DNA of 64,000 nt from Chitinophagales bacterium (GTDB lineage Bacteria > Bacteroidota > Bacteroidia > Chitinophagales > Chitinophagaceae). Location: contig JAATGJ010000048.1 of the NCBI GenBank assembly GCA_015654695.1, positions 1 to 64,000 on the forward strand. The letters are read 5' to 3'. Numbering within the stretch: position 1 is the first letter of the stretch; each line of letters starts with the position of its first letter. The notes under the pieces were generated by a model, which worked only from the letters and a program-made list of their open reading frames with translations, was not told where the DNA came from and made no database searches. The translations under genes and the position numbers were made by a program. Shown one piece after another: positions 59,555 through 64,000 of the stretch.

Positions 59555-60448
59555 TCATATCTCCACACCCTTTGCCAGTATCAATTGAAAGATCAGCAAA
59601 AGGATAATTAAAAAGACCACAGGCCATATAAATATCTTCCTGTTCACTTCGCTGTTTATTGTGTAGCCCGGTTTTGCTTTCCATGCATGAGCAAATACCA
59701 TAGGTATGGATAATAACGTAACGAATACCGGGGCTGTCGCCCGGCTCCAGGGCATAATGCGGAAAGGGATGATCAGCATAATACCAATAACAGAAGCCGC
59801 CACTGCTATGCGAAACAAATAGTTAAACCGATGAGAGGCGGTAACGATATATTTATCGGATGGCGCCAGTTGAAGTAAGTACTGGCTATAAGCCATACCT
59901 GTAAGCAACATCAGGATAATACCTGCGATAGTTATCAGCAATCCTACCTTATCCGTTATACCCAGGTAAGTATAGGCCTGGCCTGTATCCGTATCGGGCG
60001 CCATGGCAGCAGTGATGAATTGAGGTAATGATTGTGCTAATCCCTGGAAAGCCATCCATAAAAAGAATAATTGTAACCAGTGAGGCGATAGTTTGACACG
60101 CCGTGCAATCAACAAGCAAATGACGCCAGTGATAAAAATAGCTGTAGCGCCATAGCCCTGCGCTAATGCATCCATCGGGTGATTGCCTTCCCAGTTGTGA
60201 TTGTTGTGGTAAAGAATAGCTTTCAGTCCCAGCCATCGTTTTCCAAGCGCTAAAAAAAGTTCCTGTATAAAAAAGATGAGATTAAAAGCCAGTGCATATA
60301 ATACGGCCGAGTTAATCACCAGTGGCCAGTAAGAGCCTGTGTTTACAACAGCATCTTTTTTATCTTTTCTTGTTGTGACATATCCATATAAACCCCAGAT
60401 CACCGGCACGACCAGCAATGATAAAGGCAACAGGTGGCTGAGTACCAT
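59555..60448 (-). CDS. Polytopic membrane protein of unknown function
   Basis: A 297-residue protein with about eight predicted membrane helices and few charged loops. A hydrophilic loop KAILYHNNHNWEGNHPMDALAQGYGATAIFITG carries several His and could bind metal. Near the end, WAKAWKAKPGYTINSEVNRKIFIW lies between helices. It is reminiscent of membrane proteins of the ion or proton type, but I recognise no family. The gene is convergent with the secreted-protein gene, separated by an inverted repeat. Confidence 0.5.
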   Translation of the reverse strand: MVLSHLLPLSLLVVPVIWGLYGYVTTRKDKKDAVVNTGSYWPLVINSAVLYALAFNLIFFIQELFLALGKRWLGLKAILYHNNHNWEGNHPMDALAQGYGATAIFITGVICLLIARRVKLSPHWLQLFFLWMAFQGLAQSLPQFITAAMAPDTDTGQAYTYLGITDKVGLLITIAGIILMLLTGMAYSQYLLQLAPSDKYIVTASHRFNYLFRIAVAASVIGIMLIIPFRIMPWSRATAPVFVTLLSIPMVFAHAWKAKPGYTINSEVNRKIFIWPVVFLIILLLIFQLILAKGVEI

Positions 60449-60831
60449 ATTAGCAGTTGATTTGGCTATGGGACGCCTGAATCAGGTATCAGGTTACAAC
60501 CCCTGCTGCCAGGAAAAAATAAGAAGTATCTCCAAAGACGATAAATAAATCTTTTGCAGCTTCACATTCCTTCCATTTTTTGCTTTCGATATATTGCCGG
60601 TTTTTTGCATGTAACAATATTTATCCAATAACTAAATTATAGCTGTCTTTTTTGCACCACTTACGAAAAATTCGTTTATCATTTAGTGTTTCCCCTATCG
60701 TCGAACTACTGTAAAAATGAAAAATCGCCTTTTTGATAATCTAATAATTAGGGGCTTTCACTTATTGTTTGGATTTTTGCAGTGATTACATCTATACAAC
60801 TATAGGTGTTAACACTAAAATCCAATTTCGT
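60449..60831. other. Intergenic region before the T9SS cargo gene
   Basis: This 383-base region separates two divergent genes. A box GATTTTTG (about 60,772-60,779) resembles the -7 element loosely. No gene, repeat or terminator stands out. Confidence 0.5.
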
Positions 60832-63396
60832 ATGTACCCTCGTTACGTCCCGGGATGTAAGGCGCTTATACTCTTCACCTTTATAACTTCCCTTTGTTAT
60901 AATGCCGGTGCGCAAAAAACCTGGGATGGTGGTGCAGGAACAAGTAATTGGGCGGATGCCAATAACTGGAATCCAAATGGCGTGCCGGCCGCCGGAACTA
61001 CAGTTACAATTGGTAACGGATTTAATGTAATACTAAACACTGATGCAACCATCTCATCACTTACTATTGGCGGAGGGACATCAGGGTCCCTGACGATAGG
61101 GAATAATAATACTAACAGGGATCTTACAGTTGCAGGCACCGTAACAATTAATAACGGGGCAACTTTCACTACTGCCGGTAATGGTGGTAATACAATTGAC
61201 ATAGGGGGTAACCTGGTTAATAATGGCACGTTCGATATGAACGCTGGTGGCGCTGATGCGGATGTTTTATTTAATGGTACAGTCCGTCAAACGCTTAGCG
61301 GTACAGGAGCTACTACCGATTTTAATTTAGTTACAATTAATAATACAGGTGCGGTTAATAATAATATTGTTGAGGTATTATCTTCAAATTTCAATGCTGC
61401 GGCTGGCTTTCTTACTCTTACAAAGGGTATATTAAAAATGTCAGGCAGTTATACATTTTCCAATACTTTCTTTAATACAGCATCCCCCACTATCAATTCA
61501 GATGAAGGTATCTGGCTGAATAATTCAAACGTGACTGTAACGGGACAGAATGGCGATACTGAATTATCAGGTTTAATAAGGATCACCGCCGGCACTTATA
61601 ATGTAGGTGTTTCCGCAGACTGGTGGCTTCATTATAATACAGGCGCTGTACTTACAATGGAAGGAGGGGCTTTGAATATTTCAGGCGCTTTTTTCGGTAG
61701 CACATCAAGTCAAACTATTACTTATACGCAAAGCGCCGGTGTCGTTACGGTGAATAGAGCGGGCAATTCATATTCTGTTGCTTCATTTGAGATCCGGGCG
61801 GCTGGTTCTGTCTTCAACCAGAGTGGTGGTACGATTGTTTTACAACGGGCCGCAAGTACTGCCCATGATTATATCAATTATTCAACCAATGCCTCTATTA
61901 CGGGAGGCACATTACAAGCAGGGAATGCGTCCACACCAGGCAGTTCATTATTTTGGGTAATAAGCACTCCTGCTTTATATAACCTGGTTGTTAATAGTAC
62001 AAATACACCTACGGCTGAAATGAGAGCCGTTACTACCGTATTAAACGATGTTACAATAGGCGGTGTGCTGAATGTAGCTCCCCTGAATGTCAATATGAAT
62101 ATCGGGCATAACTGGACAAACAATGGAACTTTTACAAGGGGAACAGCTACTGTTACATTCAATGGAAATTCAACCCAGCAGATAGGCGGATCTAATGCAA
62201 CCACTTTTCACCATTTTACAGTTAATAAATCCGCAGGTGGAATTACCCTTAACAACGATATTGCTATTAATGGCGCCGGTACTTTTACTGCGGGTGTTGT
62301 CACTTCTTCCGTAGCCAATACTTTAACTTTTAATGATAACGCTACCATGGTAGGCGGCAATAATGGGACAACACCTTCTTATATTGATGGCCCTATCAAT
62401 AAAGTTGGTAACGATCCTTTTACATTTCCCGTGGGTAAACCCGGAGTGTATGCACCCATAAGCATTTCTGCACCCGGGTCTTCTACAGCTGCATTCAGGG
62501 CTGAGTATGTAGATGAAAGCGGGGTGCCATTAGGTTCTATTACGGCCCCCGGGCTCAGGCGGGTAAGCAACTGTGAGTATTGGAATATTAGCCAAACATC
62601 CGGCGCCTCCACAGTGAATGTAACCTTATCATGGAGTGGCCAAAGCCGTTGCAATGCTGCCGTGTATGTTAATGACCTGGCCAGCCTCACTGTTGCACAC
62701 TTTAATGGTACTAATTGGGACAGTCATGGAAATGGCGGAGGCACGACAGGAAACGGTGTTGCCGGAACTGTTACCCGGAATAGCGTTTCTGCCTTTGGCA
62801 CCTTTACACTGGGCAGCACAAGTGCAGCCTTTAATCCGTTGCCTGTGAGATTTGGTGATATCAATGGCTTTATCAAAGGAACAGGCGTACAGGTTGACTG
62901 GACGGTTTATACCGAAGAAAATGTACATCATTACGAAATTGAACGTTCTGCCAACGGAACTTCTTTTAATTCTATCGGCAGCGTAACTGCACTCAATCAA
63001 CATGCGGAAGCGCACTATTCATTTTTCGATGCGGCTCCTTTACCGGGTATTGGTTATTACAGGATTAAAAGTGTTGACAATGACGGCAGCTTTATTGTAA
63101 GCACGGTCATTAAAATAAACCCGGGAAATAACAGGGGTGCTACTATCAGTATTTATCCCAACCCTGTCAAGGACGGGTATTTATCTGTACAGGCTGCCGA
63201 TTTGAAAAGAGGTAATTATTTAGTACGAGTGACCAGTATTACCGGGCAACAGGTATATGATCAGTCGTTTTCACATAATGGCGGCGCTGTTACACGGGTC
63301 ATCTCATTACCTTCCAGGATCAAACCCGGAATGTATGTTCTTACACTGGAAACTAATGGCAGTAAACTGGGCAGTAATTATTTTACCCGTTTGTAA
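60832..63396 (+). CDS. T9SS type A cargo protein with beta-helix-like repeats
   Basis: An 854-residue secreted protein. The signal peptide (KALILFTFITSLCYNAGAQ) precedes a long Gly/Asn/Thr-rich region with irregular repeats (SLTIGG..SGSLTIGNNNTNRDLTVAGTVTINNGATFT), as in autotransporter-like or beta-helix surface proteins. A later domain contains VQVDWTVYTEENVHHYEIERSANG, a fibronectin-like piece, and the C-terminus ISIYPNPVKDG...YVLTLETNGSKLGSNYFTRL is a type A T9SS sorting domain. The start at 60,832 gives the normal signal. Role is surface binding; the ligand is unknown. Confidence 0.88.
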   Translation: MYPRYVPGCKALILFTFITSLCYNAGAQKTWDGGAGTSNWADANNWNPNGVPAAGTTVTIGNGFNVILNTDATISSLTIGGGTSGSLTIGNNNTNRDLTVAGTVTINNGATFTTAGNGGNTIDIGGNLVNNGTFDMNAGGADADVLFNGTVRQTLSGTGATTDFNLVTINNTGAVNNNIVEVLSSNFNAAAGFLTLTKGILKMSGSYTFSNTFFNTASPTINSDEGIWLNNSNVTVTGQNGDTELSGLIRITAGTYNVGVSADWWLHYNTGAVLTMEGGALNISGAFFGSTSSQTITYTQSAGVVTVNRAGNSYSVASFEIRAAGSVFNQSGGTIVLQRAASTAHDYINYSTNASITGGTLQAGNASTPGSSLFWVISTPALYNLVVNSTNTPTAEMRAVTTVLNDVTIGGVLNVAPLNVNMNIGHNWTNNGTFTRGTATVTFNGNSTQQIGGSNATTFHHFTVNKSAGGITLNNDIAINGAGTFTAGVVTSSVANTLTFNDNATMVGGNNGTTPSYIDGPINKVGNDPFTFPVGKPGVYAPISISAPGSSTAAFRAEYVDESGVPLGSITAPGLRRVSNCEYWNISQTSGASTVNVTLSWSGQSRCNAAVYVNDLASLTVAHFNGTNWDSHGNGGGTTGNGVAGTVTRNSVSAFGTFTLGSTSAAFNPLPVRFGDINGFIKGTGVQVDWTVYTEENVHHYEIERSANGTSFNSIGSVTALNQHAEAHYSFFDAAPLPGIGYYRIKSVDNDGSFIVSTVIKINPGNNRGATISIYPNPVKDGYLSVQAADLKRGNYLVRVTSITGQQVYDQSFSHNGGAVTRVISLPSRIKPGMYVLTLETNGSKLGSNYFTRL

Positions 63397-63599
63397 ACAA
63401 TTTTCTTTCAAACTCATTCCAGGTTAGTTTCTTTAAGGCAGGAATCTTTTGCATAAGTATTCTCAAAATGCGGGCTTAAATCAGAAAATTCAATAAGTAA
63501 ATCCTTTGCGGCTTTTGCGTTTCTTTTGCTTCTTTGCGGTAAAACAATAAAACTCCCCGCCATTCGAAGAGTTTCAATGCAATTAAGTATTTACAACTG

Positions 63600-63635
63600 T
63601 GAGAGACTATTCACTATTCACTATTCACCACTCAC
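63600..63635. repeat. Tandem CTATTCA-type repeat overlapping the thiolase 3' end
   Basis: Near-perfect copies of CTATTCA follow each other (ACTATTCACTATTCACTATTC) just past the thiolase stop, and resemble CATTCATCATTCACTATTG inside valS. The last codons of the thiolase lie at the edge of this stretch. Confidence 0.5.
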
Positions 63636-64000
63636 ATTTTCAATGACCATCGCTGAAGCTCCTCCTCCCCCATTGCATATACCCGCCGCACCATACTTCG
63701 CATTATTCGCTTTCAATACATTGATCAATGTAACAATGATCCTGGCGCCGCTGCAACCAAGAGGGTGGCCAATAGAAACAGCGCCCCCATGCACATTTAC
63801 TTTTGAAGGATCGAGTTTCATACGTTTACTGTTTTCAATACCTACCACGGCAAACGCTTCATTTAGTTCCCAGTAAGCAATGTCTTCCATTTTTAAACCG
63901 GCTTTCGCTACGGCTTTTGGTACTGCTACAGATGGGGTGGTAGTAAACCATTCCGGCGCCTGCTCCGCATCCGCATACGAACGAATTTTCGCAACAGGTT
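63621..64000 (-). CDS. Acetyl-CoA acetyltransferase (thiolase), C-terminal part, cut by right edge
   Basis: Thiolases condense or cleave acetoacetyl-CoA. About 126 codons are visible; the N-terminus with the nucleophilic Cys lies outside the window. Seen are WELNEAFAVV (the N-E-A-F motif), GGAVSIGHPLGCSGAR (catalytic His), and ICNGGGGASAMVIE (the second catalytic Cys). The upstream part, read on the minus strand, continues to the right edge with PVAKIRSYADAEQAPEWFTTTPS. The short C-terminal SGE tail lies in repeat-like DNA. Confidence 0.9.
   Translation of the reverse strand, partial: PVAKIRSYADAEQAPEWFTTTPSVAVPKAVAKAGLKMEDIAYWELNEAFAVVGIENSKRMKLDPSKVNVHGGAVSIGHPLGCSGARIIVTLINVLKANNAKYGAAGICNGGGGASAMVIENVSGE

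Noticed and set aside
60449-60831. Possible riboswitch before the type A T9SS cargo gene
   Set aside because: No conserved core is visible; the sequence is AT-rich without clear stems.

Overview
The window is a chromosomal segment of a Bacteroidota bacterium, most likely from the Chitinophagaceae/Sphingobacteriales side of the phylum. This is inferred from several things: two type IX secretion (T9SS) C-terminal sorting domains (type A and type B), a T9SS plug-like protein (DUF5103), a PorP/SprF porin, a lipoprotein BamA relative (TamL-like), very long LepB and DUF2851 proteins, YpdA (bacillithiol pathway), and several -7 boxes of the Bacteroidota form TAnnTTTG. No phage, insertion sequence, rRNA operon or CRISPR array was seen. 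Most of the window is ordinary core and housekeeping sequence.

Layout. 1-4,344: priA (cut by the left edge), a plsC-type acyltransferase with a DUF4258 protein, and the tRNA methylthiotransferase mtaB. 4,541-12,170: two tRNA-Val genes, a Tag glycosylase, a VOC protein, the N-degron pair clpS-aat, an esterase, a lone receiver domain and valS. 12,257-24,806: a large secreted peptidase/propeller protein, a GH16 lipoprotein, a transaldolase-like protein, SRP RNA, the T9SS plug-like protein, a LolE-type permease, a TrmH-type methyltransferase, tamL, OsmC and an AT-rich putative PD-(D/E)XK nuclease. 24,916-29,979: a minus-strand run of DUF2520 protein, ferredoxin, iscX, kdsC-like, ubiA-like, maf and DUF2851. 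29,997-38,304: two hydrolases, topA, a small AT-rich accessory stretch with a RelE/ParE-type toxin-antitoxin pair, a methyltransferase, a transglutaminase-fold protein and dps. 38,374-50,182: a Tat-exported oxidoreductase, csaA, ogt, cdd, lepB, an NtrC-like regulator, pdhB, a Cys-rich lipoprotein, ypdA, doxX, trpF and a GNAT. 50,441-57,933: a type IX-secreted, 14-repeat surface protein with its own PorP/SprF and OmpA partners. The window ends with two further envelope proteins, a type A T9SS cargo protein and a thiolase cut by the right edge.

The clearest coherent systems are the repeat adhesin, PorP/SprF and OmpA operon, and the clpS-aat N-degron pair. The most unexpected signal is in the DNA itself. 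Short palindromic or direct-repeat sequences of the kind normally found between genes appear in frame inside valS (twice), a DUF2851 gene and a peptidase/propeller gene, possibly in mtaB, and at the 3' ends of a GNAT gene and a thiolase gene. Related-looking inverted repeats sit in several intergenic gaps. Whether these form true genome-wide families has to be tested against the whole genome; only this window was seen. All homology calls are from recognition of sequence motifs, without database searches.
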